Source: DATKEG01 sp035544515 (GTDB lineage Bacteria > Acidobacteriota > Vicinamibacteria > Fen-336). Taken from it: a stretch of 14,588 nucleotides of DNA. A program made the position numbers and the translations under genes. Location: the NCBI GenBank assembly GCA_035544515.1, contig DATKEG010000207.1:1-14588 (forward strand), in the 5' to 3' direction. Positions 1 to 7,210 of this stretch are shown in pieces (position 1 is the stretch's first letter; every line of letters begins with the position of its first letter). Under the pieces are notes generated by a model. That model made no database searches. It was not told where the DNA came from and saw only the letters and a list, made by a program, of their open reading frames with translations.

Positions 1-306
1 GCGCAGCTCGTCGAAGATCGCGTCGAGCGCGCGCGCGGAATCCGCGGCCGGCGCCGGCTTCGCGGCCGCCGGGACGGCCACCGGAGCGGGCATCGGGGCG
101 GGCACCGGGCTCGTCCGCGAGGTCGAGAACGGATCGGGGACCGGCGGTGGCACGGGCACGGGTCCCGGCCGCGGACCCGGGGGTGAGGGCGCGGCTTTCA
201 CCGCGGCGGGACGCGTCCGCAGCCGGCTGTTGCAGCCCGGGCAGGTCACGATGCCCGCCGCGTCCGGCGGGGCGCTGAACACGTGCTGGCAGCGGGGGCA
301 CTTCAT
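1..306 (-). CDS. Zinc-ribbon (MJ0042-type) protein, N-terminal part; 3' end outside window
   Basis: The minus strand reads 102 codons from an ATG at 306-304 to the window edge without a stop. The N-terminus, MKCPRCQHVFSAP, and a second pair in TCPGC give CxxC at residues 3-6 and CxxC at 22-25, the spacing of a small zinc ribbon like those labelled zinc-ribbon/MJ0042. Residues 30-85 are a Pro/Ala/Val-rich low-complexity linker, and the visible part ends in a helix-like LDAIFDELR. In the family such ribbons sit at the N-terminus of otherwise unrelated bacterial proteins, often with a membrane segment or regulatory domain further on; none is visible here. The start is supported by GAGGG (314-318 on the complement) 7 bases upstream. 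It is divergent from the DciA gene. The exact function cannot be assigned. Confidence 0.75.
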   Translation of the reverse strand, partial: MKCPRCQHVFSAPPDAAGIVTCPGCNSRLRTRPAAVKAAPSPPGPRPGPVPVPPPVPDPFSTSRTSPVPAPMPAPVAVPAAAKPAPAADSARALDAIFDELR

Positions 307-412
307 GCGGCGTCCCTCGGAAGCAAACGCTCTCCGCCGGAGGAGGGCGGCGGCGAAGAAAGTATACACGGCCGGCTTGGGGCGGCACGGGCCGGTGCCG
401 TACATTAGGGGC
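307..412. promoter_or_regulatory. Divergent intergenic region: weak promoter candidates and a near-palindrome
   Basis: This 106-base gap must hold the promoters of the zinc-ribbon gene (minus) and the DciA-led operon (plus). On the minus strand TATACT (complement of 362-367) is a good -10 hexamer, without a recognisable -35 box. On the plus strand TACATT at 401-406 lies 7 bases before the ATG at 413, with TTGGGG at 377-382 as a poor -35, which would give an almost leaderless mRNA. CGGCAC...GTGCCG at 383-400 is an 18-base near-palindrome (6-base arms, 6-base centre) lying between those two boxes and could be an operator. All of this is inference from consensus matching by eye. Confidence 0.3.
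314..318 (-). promoter_or_regulatory. Ribosome binding site of the zinc-ribbon gene
   Basis: The complement reads GAGGG with 7 bases to the ATG at 306. This fixes the start of a gene whose 3' end is not in the window. Confidence 0.5.
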
Positions 413-886
413 ATGCGGTTCGAGAGGGGCGCGCGGTTCGAGCGCGCGAACGGGTCGGATCTGGCGGCGCGGCTCTTCGGCCGCAACGCTTCGCTCACGC
501 TGGAGTTGCTGCGCGCGGCCTGGCCCCGGGCGGTGGGAGAGGACCTCGCCCGGCGGACCGAGGTCGTCGCGATCGAGGGCGCCACCCTGCGCATCCGCGT
601 GCCCGACGCGCGCTGGCGCGGCGTGCTGCACCGGATGCAGCCCGACATCCTCGCCCGCCTCCGCGACGTCGCGGGCACGCTCGCTCCGCGCCGGCTGGGC
701 TTCATGGAAGGCGGCCTCCCCGCGCCCGCGCCGCGAAGGGCCGCCCCGCGCGAGACCGGAGCGCCCTCTGCGCCGTGCCCGCCCGCGCTCGCCAGGGAAG
801 CGGCCGCCATCGCGGATCCCGAGGTCCGGGACCGCTTCCTGGAAACCGCCGCGCGTTACCTGGCCCGGACCGCCGGCCGCCCATGA
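413..886 (+). CDS. dciA: DciA-like protein (DUF721), probable replicative helicase loader or recruiter
   Basis: A 157-residue protein. Residues 28-100 fit the DUF721/DciA domain: the LLRAAWPRAVGEDLARRTEV helix, then a hydrophobic strand pair (LRIRVPDARW), then HRMQPDILARLRDVAG, the usual order of W, VG and SxxW-like positions. The C-terminal third is a proline/alanine linker followed by a short charged helix, ALAREAAAIADPEVRDRFLETA. DciA proteins act in the cytoplasm on the replicative helicase DnaB, replacing DnaC/DnaI-type loaders in most bacteria. The open frame extends upstream to 230, but that part is antisense to the zinc-ribbon gene, so the ATG at 413 is preferred; no clear Shine-Dalgarno sequence precedes it and the mRNA may be nearly leaderless. 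Its TGA overlaps the ATG of the thiolase (ATGA, 883-886), making it the head of a four-gene unit. Confidence 0.75.
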   Translation: MRFERGARFERANGSDLAARLFGRNASLTLELLRAAWPRAVGEDLARRTEVVAIEGATLRIRVPDARWRGVLHRMQPDILARLRDVAGTLAPRRLGFMEGGLPAPAPRRAAPRETGAPSAPCPPALAREAAAIADPEVRDRFLETAARYLARTAGRP

Positions 887-2079
887 CCCGGGTGTCCCTG
901 CGCGAAGCCGTCGTCCTCTCCGCCGTGCGTACGCCCACCGGTCGATTCCTGGGCAGCCTGAAGGGCTTCACCGCGCCGCAGCTCGGCTCGCTCGTGGTGA
1001 AGGAGGCCGTCTCGCGCGCCGGTGTCGCGCCCGATGCCGTCGACGAGGTCATCATGGGCAACGTGGTGTCCGCGGGCCTGGGCCAGGCGCCCGCCCGCCA
1101 GGCCGCGCTGGGGGCCGGCCTGCCGCCGCGCGTGGCCGCGGTCACCGTGAACAAGGTCTGCGGCTCCGGGCTCAAGGCCGTGATGCTGGCCGCGCAGGCG
1201 GTGGCCACCGGCGACGCCGACGTCGTGGTGGCGGGGGGCATGGAGTCCATGTCCAACGCGCCCTACCTGCTCCCCCGCGCGCGCGAGGGGATGCGGCTCG
1301 GCCATGGCGAGCTGCTCGACGCCATGATCGTGGACGGCCTGTGGGAGGCGTACGAGGACTACCACATGGGCTGCTGCGGCGAGAACGTGGCCGATAAGTA
1401 CGGCATCGGCCGGCAGGAGCAGGACGAATTCGCGCTGCGCAGCCACCAGAAGGCGGTGGCCGCGATCAGGGCCGGGCGCTTCAAGGACGAGATCGTGCCG
1501 GTGAGGATCCCCCAGAAGAAGGGCGAGCCAACCGTCATGGAAGACGACGAGACGCCGCGCGCCGACACCACGCTCGACGCGCTCTCGCGTCTTCAGCCGG
1601 CGTTCCGGGAGAAGGGGACGGTGACGGCCGGCAACGCGCCCGGCGTCAACGACGGCGCGGCCGCGCTCGTGGTGACGTCGGCCGAGAAGGCGGCGGAGCT
1701 GGGGCGGACGCCGATGGCGCGCATCGTGGCCCAGGCGAGCTGGGGCGTCGAGCCGGCCATGGTCATGATGGCGCCGGTGGGCGCCGTGCAGCGCCTCTGG
1801 CGGAAGACGGGCTGGACGCCGGCGACCGTGGACCTCGTCGAGCTCAACGAAGCCTTCGCCGTGCAGGCAGTGGCGGTCACGCGGGAGCTGGGCCTCGACC
1901 CGGGCAAGCTCAACGTCCACGGCGGCGCGGTGGCGCTGGGCCACCCCATCGGCGCCAGCGGCGCCCGCGTGCTGACCACGCTCCTGCACGCGCTGCGGCA
2001 GCGGGGCGGCCGGCGGGGGGTCGCCGCGCTGTGCCTGGGAGGGGGAAACGGGGTCGCCCTCGCGGTGGAGGTGGCCTGA
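883..2079 (+). CDS. Thiolase (acetyl-CoA C-acetyltransferase / 3-ketoacyl-CoA thiolase)
   Basis: At 398 residues this is the normal length for a thiolase. Catalytic positions are all visible: the nucleophilic Cys93 in NKVCGSGLKA, the NEAFA block at 322-326, His354 in GHPIGASGAR and the second active Cys384 in CLGGG. Also present are GGMESMSNAPYLL (118-130) and GNAPGVNDGAA (250-260). The HMG-x-x-x-ENVA segment (161-169) resembles the short-chain acetoacetyl-CoA thiolases (AtoB/PhaA/ThlA type) more than long-chain FadA, but substrate length cannot be settled by eye. It condenses two acetyl-CoA or cleaves 3-ketoacyl-CoA in the cytoplasm. The start is the ATG overlapping the DciA stop; an in-frame extension to 775 would lie inside dciA and is rejected. 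The next gene, a hydroxyacyl-CoA dehydrogenase, catalyses the adjacent reaction. Confidence 0.95.
   Translation: MTRVSLREAVVLSAVRTPTGRFLGSLKGFTAPQLGSLVVKEAVSRAGVAPDAVDEVIMGNVVSAGLGQAPARQAALGAGLPPRVAAVTVNKVCGSGLKAVMLAAQAVATGDADVVVAGGMESMSNAPYLLPRAREGMRLGHGELLDAMIVDGLWEAYEDYHMGCCGENVADKYGIGRQEQDEFALRSHQKAVAAIRAGRFKDEIVPVRIPQKKGEPTVMEDDETPRADTTLDALSRLQPAFREKGTVTAGNAPGVNDGAAALVVTSAEKAAELGRTPMARIVAQASWGVEPAMVMMAPVGAVQRLWRKTGWTPATVDLVELNEAFAVQAVAVTRELGLDPGKLNVHGGAVALGHPIGASGARVLTTLLHALRQRGGRRGVAALCLGGGNGVALAVEVA
2067..2071 (+). promoter_or_regulatory. Ribosome binding site supporting the TTG start of the dehydrogenase
   Basis: GGAGG lies within the last codons of the thiolase gene, 8 bases before the TTG at 2080. 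It supports an unusual TTG initiation codon directly abutting the thiolase stop. Confidence 0.5.
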
Positions 2080-2931
2080 TTGGCCCTCGGTGCCATAGCC
2101 GTCGTCGGCGGCGGCACCATGGGCAACGGGATCGCCCAGGTGTTCGCCCAGCGGGGCCACTCGGTCCTCCTGCGCGACCTCGATCAGGCCATCCTCGACC
2201 GCGCGCGCAAGCAGATGGAGAAGAGCCTCTCCCGGCTGATCGAGAAGGAAGCGATCTCGGCCGCGGACAAGGCCTCCACGCTCGCGCGGGTCAAGGCGGT
2301 GACCGACCTCGCGGACCTCGCCGCCGCCGACTTCGTGATCGAGGCCGTGGTCGAGGACGCCGAGGTGAAGATGCGGCTCTTCCACGAGCTCGACGAGGTG
2401 TGCAGGCGCGAGGCGATCCTGGCCTCCAACACGTCCTCGATCTCCATCACCCGGCTCGGCTCGGCCACGAATCGGCCGGAGAAGGTGATCGGGATGCACT
2501 TCATGAACCCGGTGCCCGTGATGCCGCTGGTGGAGGTGATCCGCGGCCAGGCCACCACGGACCAGACGCTGCGTACCGTGGTCCAGCTCGCGCGGGCGCT
2601 GGGCAAGACGCCGGTGGAGGTCAACGACTACCCGGGCTTCGTCTCGAACCGCGTGCTCATGCCCATGATCAACGAGGCCATCTTCGCCGTGTACGAGGGC
2701 GTGGCCAGCCCCGAGGCCATCGACCAGGTGATGAAGCTCGGGATGAACCATCCCATGGGCCCGCTCACGCTCGCCGACTTCATCGGCCTCGACGTCTGCC
2801 TGGCCATCATGCAGGTGCTGCAGGAGGGCTTCGGCGACCCGAAGTACCGGCCCTGTCCGCTGCTGCGGCGGATGGTGGCGGCGGGCTGGCTGGGGCGCAA
2901 GACGGGACAGGGGTTCTTCACCTACGCTTAG
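2080..2931 (+). CDS. hbd: 3-hydroxybutyryl-CoA / 3-hydroxyacyl-CoA dehydrogenase
   Basis: A single-domain enzyme of 283 residues, the usual length for this family. The N-terminal Rossmann fold has VVGGGTMGNGIA (GxGxxG at 10-15) and Asp33 at the end of strand two, which selects NAD(H). Active-site positions by comparison with the human mitochondrial enzyme are Ser119/Ser120 in SNTSS, His140 in GMHFMNPVP, Glu152 in VEVI and Asn190 in PGFVSNR. The C-terminal domain ends with GWLGRKTGQGFFTY, the family hallmark. It interconverts 3-hydroxyacyl-CoA and 3-ketoacyl-CoA, the product or substrate of the thiolase encoded just upstream. No ATG is available before the nucleotide-binding loop; the TTG at 2080 directly follows the thiolase TGA. 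No enoyl-CoA hydratase or acyl-CoA dehydrogenase is in the window. Confidence 0.93.
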   Translation: MALGAIAVVGGGTMGNGIAQVFAQRGHSVLLRDLDQAILDRARKQMEKSLSRLIEKEAISAADKASTLARVKAVTDLADLAAADFVIEAVVEDAEVKMRLFHELDEVCRREAILASNTSSISITRLGSATNRPEKVIGMHFMNPVPVMPLVEVIRGQATTDQTLRTVVQLARALGKTPVEVNDYPGFVSNRVLMPMINEAIFAVYEGVASPEAIDQVMKLGMNHPMGPLTLADFIGLDVCLAIMQVLQEGFGDPKYRPCPLLRRMVAAGWLGRKTGQGFFTYA

Positions 2932-2935
2932 GGCC

Positions 2936-5290
2936 ATGCGCGCATGGCTCGCCGTTCTCGCGGCCGTCACCGGGGGCGCCGGTTCCGCGCCGAAAACGCC
3001 GCCCGCCCAGCCCGACGCGGCGAGGCCGCTGCCGCTCACGGCCGTGCGGCTCACCGGCGGCCCCCTGAAGCGGGCGCAGGACCTCGACGCCGAGTACCTC
3101 CTCGGCCTGCAGCCGGACCGCATGCTGGCCTTCTACCGGCAGCGCGCCGGGCTTGCCCCGAAGGCGGAGCCGTACGCCGGATGGGAGGGAGACGGGCGGA
3201 ACCTCACGGGGCATATCGCCGGACACTATCTCTCCGCCGTCAGCCTGATGTGGTCGGCCACGGGCGACGTCCGGTTCAAGGAGCGCGCCGACGACGTGGT
3301 GAAGCAACTGAAGGAGGTGCAGGACCGGCACGGGGACGGGTTCCTGATGGCGCAGAAGGGCGCGCGCGAGTGCTTCGACCGGATCGTGAAGGGCGAGATC
3401 CGCTCCGCGCCGTTCGACCTCAACGGCCTGTGGGTGCCGTGGTACGTGTTCCACAAGACCGTGGCCGGCCTGCGCGACGCCTATCGCCACGCCGGCAACC
3501 CCGACGCCCTTGCGGTCGCGGTCAAGGCGGCGACGTGGGTGGAAGGCGTGCTGGGCAGGCTCGACGACGCCCAGGTGCAGACGATGCTCGGCACCGAGTT
3601 CGGCGGCATGCCGGAGGTGTTGGCCGACCTGTACGCGGACACCGGGGACGAGCGCTGGCTGGCGCTGTCGCGCCGGTTCGACCATCGGGCGGTGCTGGAC
3701 CCGCTCCTGCGCGGGGAGGACCACCTCGCCGGACTGCACGGGAACACGAACATCCCGAAGCTGGTCGCGGCGGCCGTACGGTTCGGCCACGCCGGCGACC
3801 CGGGCGACCGGCGCGCCGCGGAGTTCTTCTGGCAGCGCGTGGTCCGCCATCACACCTTCGCCACCGGCGGCCACAGCAAGGACGAGCACTTCCGCGAACC
3901 CGATCGGTACGGCGAGATCGTGGACGGCCGCACGGCGGAGTCCTGCAACGTCTACAACATGCTGAAGCTCACGCGGCGCTTGTTCGCGCTGCAGCCGCGG
4001 GTGGAGTACGCGGAGTTCCTCGAGCGCGCGCTGTTCAACCACGTGCTGGGCTCGATCGACCCGGCCGACGGCGCGACCTGCTACATGGTGCCCGTGGGCC
4101 GGGGCGTCACCCGCGAGTACGCCGACATGCAGCGCAGCTTCACCTGCTGCGTGGGCACGGGCATGGAGAACCACGCCCTGCACGGGCTCGGCATCTACCA
4201 CGAGTCCGCCGACCGGCTCTGGGTCAACCTGTACGTGCCCTCCCGCGCGGAGTGGTCCGCGGCCGGCACGGGCGTCACGCTCGAGACCGACCTGCCCGAA
4301 GGCGAAGCGGCGATGCTGACGCTCGCCCTCGCCGCCCCGAGGCGGTTCACGCTGGCGCTGCGCCGCCCCGCGTGGGCGGGACCGGGGTTCGCGGTGCGCG
4401 TGAACGGAGAGGAGGTGGGGGCGCTGCCCGCGCCGCCCGCGTACGTCGAGCTCGACCGCACCTGGAAGGACGGCGACCAGGTCAGGGTCACGCTGCCCAA
4501 GTCGCTCCGTCTGGAGCCGGCGCCGGACAACCCCCGTCGCGTGGCGATCCTGTGGGGGCCGCTCGTGCTCGCCGGCAACCTGGGGCTGGAGCCCGACATC
4601 GGGGACGAGCGGCGCGGCCTTCTCTCCCAGCCGCCGCCGTTGATCACGGCCGAGCGTCCCGTGGCCGAATGGGTCAAGCCGGCGCCCGGCCGTCCCGGGG
4701 AATTCCGGACCGAAGGCGCGCTCGAGGGTCGAGACCTGCCCCTCGTCCCGTTCTACCGGCTCCATCGCCGGGTGTATGCCGCGTACTTCGACCTGTTCAC
4801 CCCCGCCGAGTGGGAAAAGCAGGCGGCGGGGATGGCCGCCGAGCGGCAACGGCAGCAGCGGCTCGAGCGGGCGACGCTGGCCTTCGTGCGTCCCGGCGAG
4901 GCCCAGGCCGAACGCGACTTCAACCTGCAGGGAGAAGAGACCTCGGTGTTCGTGGAGCCGATCAGCGGCCGCCGGGGCCGCCGGGGCCGGAAGTGGTTCG
5001 CGTTCGACGTGCCCGTGACGCGCGAGCAGGGCGCGAAGCCGCTGTCGCTGGTGGTCACGTACCACTCCGACCAGCCGCGGGCGCGCCGCTTCGAGATCCT
5101 GGTCGACGGCACCCGCGTCGCGGAACAGACGTTGCCGCCGAGCGGCGCCTCCCGCTTCCTCGACGTGGAGTACCCGCTGCCCCCCGCCGTCCTCGAGGGC
5201 AAGCGGCAGGTCACGGTGCGGTTCCAGGCCGCGGAAGACCGGGAGATCGCCTCCGTGTTCGGGATCCGGATGGTCCACGCGCAGCGCTGA
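2936..5290 (+). CDS. Secreted GH127 glycoside hydrolase (DUF1680; beta-L-arabinofuranosidase type)
   Basis: A 784-residue protein with a short Sec-type leader (MRAWLAVLAAVTGGAGSA) and no lipobox. The (alpha/alpha)6 catalytic domain spans about residues 35-430. The metal/nucleophile cluster known from Bifidobacterium HypBA1 (Glu338, Cys340, Cys417, Cys418) is matched by Glu335 and Cys337 in ESCNVYNMLKLTRRLF and Cys404/Cys405 in SFTCCVGTGMENH. The acid/base is probably Glu317 in GGHSKDEHF. A beta region follows, then a DUF4986-like stretch (about 600-640, VPFYRLHRRVYAAYFDLFTP) and a DUF6805-like C-terminal domain (about 657-784). Such enzymes release L-arabinofuranose, or related sugars, from plant glycans in the periplasm or outside the cell. 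It starts 4 bases after the dehydrogenase stop, so co-transcription is likely although the metabolic theme differs. The actual substrate cannot be predicted. Confidence 0.9.
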   Translation: MRAWLAVLAAVTGGAGSAPKTPPAQPDAARPLPLTAVRLTGGPLKRAQDLDAEYLLGLQPDRMLAFYRQRAGLAPKAEPYAGWEGDGRNLTGHIAGHYLSAVSLMWSATGDVRFKERADDVVKQLKEVQDRHGDGFLMAQKGARECFDRIVKGEIRSAPFDLNGLWVPWYVFHKTVAGLRDAYRHAGNPDALAVAVKAATWVEGVLGRLDDAQVQTMLGTEFGGMPEVLADLYADTGDERWLALSRRFDHRAVLDPLLRGEDHLAGLHGNTNIPKLVAAAVRFGHAGDPGDRRAAEFFWQRVVRHHTFATGGHSKDEHFREPDRYGEIVDGRTAESCNVYNMLKLTRRLFALQPRVEYAEFLERALFNHVLGSIDPADGATCYMVPVGRGVTREYADMQRSFTCCVGTGMENHALHGLGIYHESADRLWVNLYVPSRAEWSAAGTGVTLETDLPEGEAAMLTLALAAPRRFTLALRRPAWAGPGFAVRVNGEEVGALPAPPAYVELDRTWKDGDQVRVTLPKSLRLEPAPDNPRRVAILWGPLVLAGNLGLEPDIGDERRGLLSQPPPLITAERPVAEWVKPAPGRPGEFRTEGALEGRDLPLVPFYRLHRRVYAAYFDLFTPAEWEKQAAGMAAERQRQQRLERATLAFVRPGEAQAERDFNLQGEETSVFVEPISGRRGRRGRKWFAFDVPVTREQGAKPLSLVVTYHSDQPRARRFEILVDGTRVAEQTLPPSGASRFLDVEYPLPPAVLEGKRQVTVRFQAAEDREIASVFGIRMVHAQR
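4969..4990 (+). repeat. Short 9-base tandem repeat inside the GH127 gene
   Basis: CCGCCGGGG occurs twice in tandem plus a partial third copy. It encodes an Arg/Gly-rich turn (RRGRRGRK, residues 679-686) within the C-terminal DUF6805-like domain. It may be slippage-generated; no function is claimed. Confidence 0.5.
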
Positions 5291-5323
5291 TGGCGGGCGG
5301 CCGGGACGGACGGGACGTGGCTC

Positions 5324-6889
5324 CTACGTGCGCCGAACGTCTTCGGCAGTGGTCAAGCCCATGAGCGCCCGGTGCTCCACTTCCGTGAAACGGCGGGCCG
5401 CCTCCGCGTCCGGCCACAGGAGCGAAGCCACGAAACCGGTCAGGAAGGACAGCGGCACGGTGATCAGCCCGGGGTTGCGCAGCGGGAACACGGCCGAGTC
5501 GCGCTGCATCACGTCCATCTGCACCGTCGGCGAGAGGTAGATCAGCAGCACGGCCGAGGCCGTCCCCACCACCATGCTGGCCACCGCTCCCGCCGTGCTG
5601 AAGCCCCGCCAGAACATGGAGAGGAACAGGGCCGGGAAGTTCGCGCTGGCCGCGATGGCGAAGGCGAGGCCGACCATGAAGGCCACGTTCTGGCCCTTGA
5701 ACGTGATGCCGAGGCCGATGGCCAGGGCCCCGAGCACGACCGTGGCCACGCGCGCCACGCGCAACTGCTCGTGCTCGCTGGCCTCGCCGTGGCGCACGAC
5801 GTTGACCCACAGGTCGTGGGAGAGCGCGGCCGCGCCCGAGAGGGTCAGCCCCGCCACCACGGCCAGGATCGTGGCGAACGCCACCGCGGCGATGAACCCG
5901 AAGAAGGCCGTGCCCCCCACCGCCTGCGCGAGCAGCGGCGCCGCCATGTTCCCGCCGGGATCGATGGCGCGGACCTGGTCCTGGCCCACGAGCACCATGG
6001 CTCCGAACCCCAGCACGAACGTGAGCAGGTAGAAGAAGCCGATGAAACCGGTCGCGTAGAAGACGGACACGCGCGCGGACCGCGCGTCGGGCACGGTGTA
6101 GAAGCGCATCAGGATGTGCGGCAGGCCGGCCGTGCCGAACATCAGGGCCAGGCCGAGCGAGATGGCGTCCCAGGGGTTCGTGACCAGGCGGCCCGGCTGG
6201 AGCACGCCCGCGCCGTAGCGCTCGGCCGCGGCCGCGAACAGCGTGGCCGGGTTGAAGCCGAACTTCGCGAGCACCAGCACGGCCAGGATGAAGGCGCCGC
6301 CCAGCAGCAGCACGGCCTTGACGATCTGCACCCAGGTGGTGGCGATCATGCCGCCGAAGAGCACGTAGGCCAGCATGACCGCGCCCACGGCCACGATGGC
6401 CGCCTCGTAGGACATCCCGAACATGAGCCGGATGAGGTTGCCCGCGCCCACCATCTGCGCGATCAGGTAGAAGATGACGGTGGCGAGGGTCCCCACGGCG
6501 GAGGCGATGCGCACCGGCCGCTGTCTCATGCGGTAGGCCACCACGTCGGCGAACGTGTACTTGCCGAGGTTGCGCAGCGGCTCCGCGATCAGGAACAGGA
6601 CGACGGGCCAGCCCACCAGCCAGCCCGTGGAGTAGATCAGCCCGTCGAAGCCCGACAGCGCCACCAGTCCCGCGATCCCCAGGAAGCTCGCCGCGCTCAT
6701 GTAGTCGCCGGCCAGCGCGAGGCCGTTCTGGAAGCCGGTGATGCTGTGGCCGGCCGCGTAGAACTGGCTGGTGGTCTTGGTGCGGCGGGCCGCCCAGTAG
6801 GTGATGCCGAGGGTGACGGCGACGAAGAGCAGGAAGAAGAAGAGCGCGATGCCGCTCGTCTCCCCGAGGTCGGGGGCCGGGGGCGCCAT
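5324..6889 (-). CDS. actP: Cation/acetate symporter ActP (solute:sodium symporter family)
   Basis: A 521-residue membrane protein, close to the usual 530-550, with about 13 hydrophobic segments. The first is GIALFFFLLFVAVTLGIT (about 13-30). The segment SQFYAAGHSITGFQNGLALA (41-60), followed by GDYMSAASFLGI, is the ActP signature around TM2, and Na+-site Ala/Ser positions fall here. Further family blocks include MFGTAGLPHILMRFYTVPD and FKGQNVAFMVGLAFAIAAS. It imports acetate and other short monocarboxylates with a cation across the inner membrane. The frame is open further upstream to 6985, but that part overlaps the DUF485 gene. The ATG at 6889 is preceded by GGGAGGG (complement of 6898-6904) at 8 bases and starts 2 bases after the DUF485 stop. 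It is convergent with GH127 across a 33-base gap with no obvious terminator. Confidence 0.95.
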   Translation of the reverse strand: MAPPAPDLGETSGIALFFFLLFVAVTLGITYWAARRTKTTSQFYAAGHSITGFQNGLALAGDYMSAASFLGIAGLVALSGFDGLIYSTGWLVGWPVVLFLIAEPLRNLGKYTFADVVAYRMRQRPVRIASAVGTLATVIFYLIAQMVGAGNLIRLMFGMSYEAAIVAVGAVMLAYVLFGGMIATTWVQIVKAVLLLGGAFILAVLVLAKFGFNPATLFAAAAERYGAGVLQPGRLVTNPWDAISLGLALMFGTAGLPHILMRFYTVPDARSARVSVFYATGFIGFFYLLTFVLGFGAMVLVGQDQVRAIDPGGNMAAPLLAQAVGGTAFFGFIAAVAFATILAVVAGLTLSGAAALSHDLWVNVVRHGEASEHEQLRVARVATVVLGALAIGLGITFKGQNVAFMVGLAFAIAASANFPALFLSMFWRGFSTAGAVASMVVGTASAVLLIYLSPTVQMDVMQRDSAVFPLRNPGLITVPLSFLTGFVASLLWPDAEAARRFTEVEHRALMGLTTAEDVRRT

Positions 6890-6891
6890 CC

Positions 6892-7179
6892 CTAGAGCCC
6901 TCCCGCGTCGCGCCGGGCGATGTCGCCGAGCGCGCGGTCGTAAACGTTGTTCGCCCAGCGCACGTAGATCCAGGTGAGCAGCCACGCGGCCACGATCACC
7001 AGCACGCCGAGCAGGATGCCGACCGTGAGCCCGCCGGTCAGGCGCGTCGCCAGCACCGGCTTGGCGAACGCGATGAGCAGGATGAAGCCGAGGTACACGG
7101 CCAGCATGGCGGCGGTGAGGGTGAGCGCCAGCCGCCAGCGCCGCGCGGCCAGACGAGTCACGGCCGTGGCGTCGGACAT
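6892..7179 (-). CDS. yjcH: DUF485 small membrane protein, ActP partner (YjcH-like)
   Basis: A 95-residue protein with two membrane helices, about residues 17-40 (LALTLTAAMLAVYLGFILLI) and 48-72 (containing VGILLGVLVIVAAWLLTW), and the C-terminal YVRWANNVYDR motif typical of DUF485. The family is almost always encoded immediately before actP, as here (2-base gap), and is thought to be an accessory subunit or co-regulated partner; its biochemical role is not established. The start is the ATG at 7179 with GAGGAGGT (complement of 7188-7195) 8 bases upstream. Longer readings to 7290 would enter the neighbouring small gene. Confidence 0.93.
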   Translation of the reverse strand: MSDATAVTRLAARRWRLALTLTAAMLAVYLGFILLIAFAKPVLATRLTGGLTVGILLGVLVIVAAWLLTWIYVRWANNVYDRALGDIARRDAGGL

Positions 7180-7187
7180 TCCCGGGG

Positions 7188-7195
7188 ACCTCCTC
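7188..7195 (-). promoter_or_regulatory. Strong ribosome binding site of DUF485
   Basis: The complement reads GAGGAGGT, 8 bases before the ATG at 7179. It is the best Shine-Dalgarno match in the window and decides the start among several upstream possibilities. Confidence 0.65.
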
Positions 7196-7210
7196 GTGGA
7201 AGGGGGGAGC

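Noticed and set aside
230..412. Longer N-terminus for the DciA gene
   Set aside because: Antisense to the zinc-ribbon gene's conserved CxxC region; the DUF721 homology starts after the ATG at 413.
856..3123. Antisense open frame spanning the thiolase and dehydrogenase genes
   Set aside because: It crosses two clear enzyme genes and has no recognisable motif.
2918..5278. Antisense open frame of about 786 codons over the GH127 gene
   Set aside because: Low-complexity Arg/His/Val/Gly composition and no domains; the plus-strand frame carries the complete GH127 cluster.
5291..5323. Terminator between the convergent GH127 and actP genes
   Set aside because: No stem-loop followed by a T-run was found; only a 4-base ACGT inverted pair is present.
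2944..5364. Alternative plus-strand frame over GH127 of similar length
   Set aside because: Arg/Ala/Gly-rich composition typical of a frame-shifted reading in GC-rich DNA; lacks all family residues.
6890..6985. 32-residue N-terminal extension of ActP
   Set aside because: Overlaps the 3' end of DUF485, is Arg/Leu-rich, and the ATG at 6889 has a good ribosome site and the usual ActP N-terminus.
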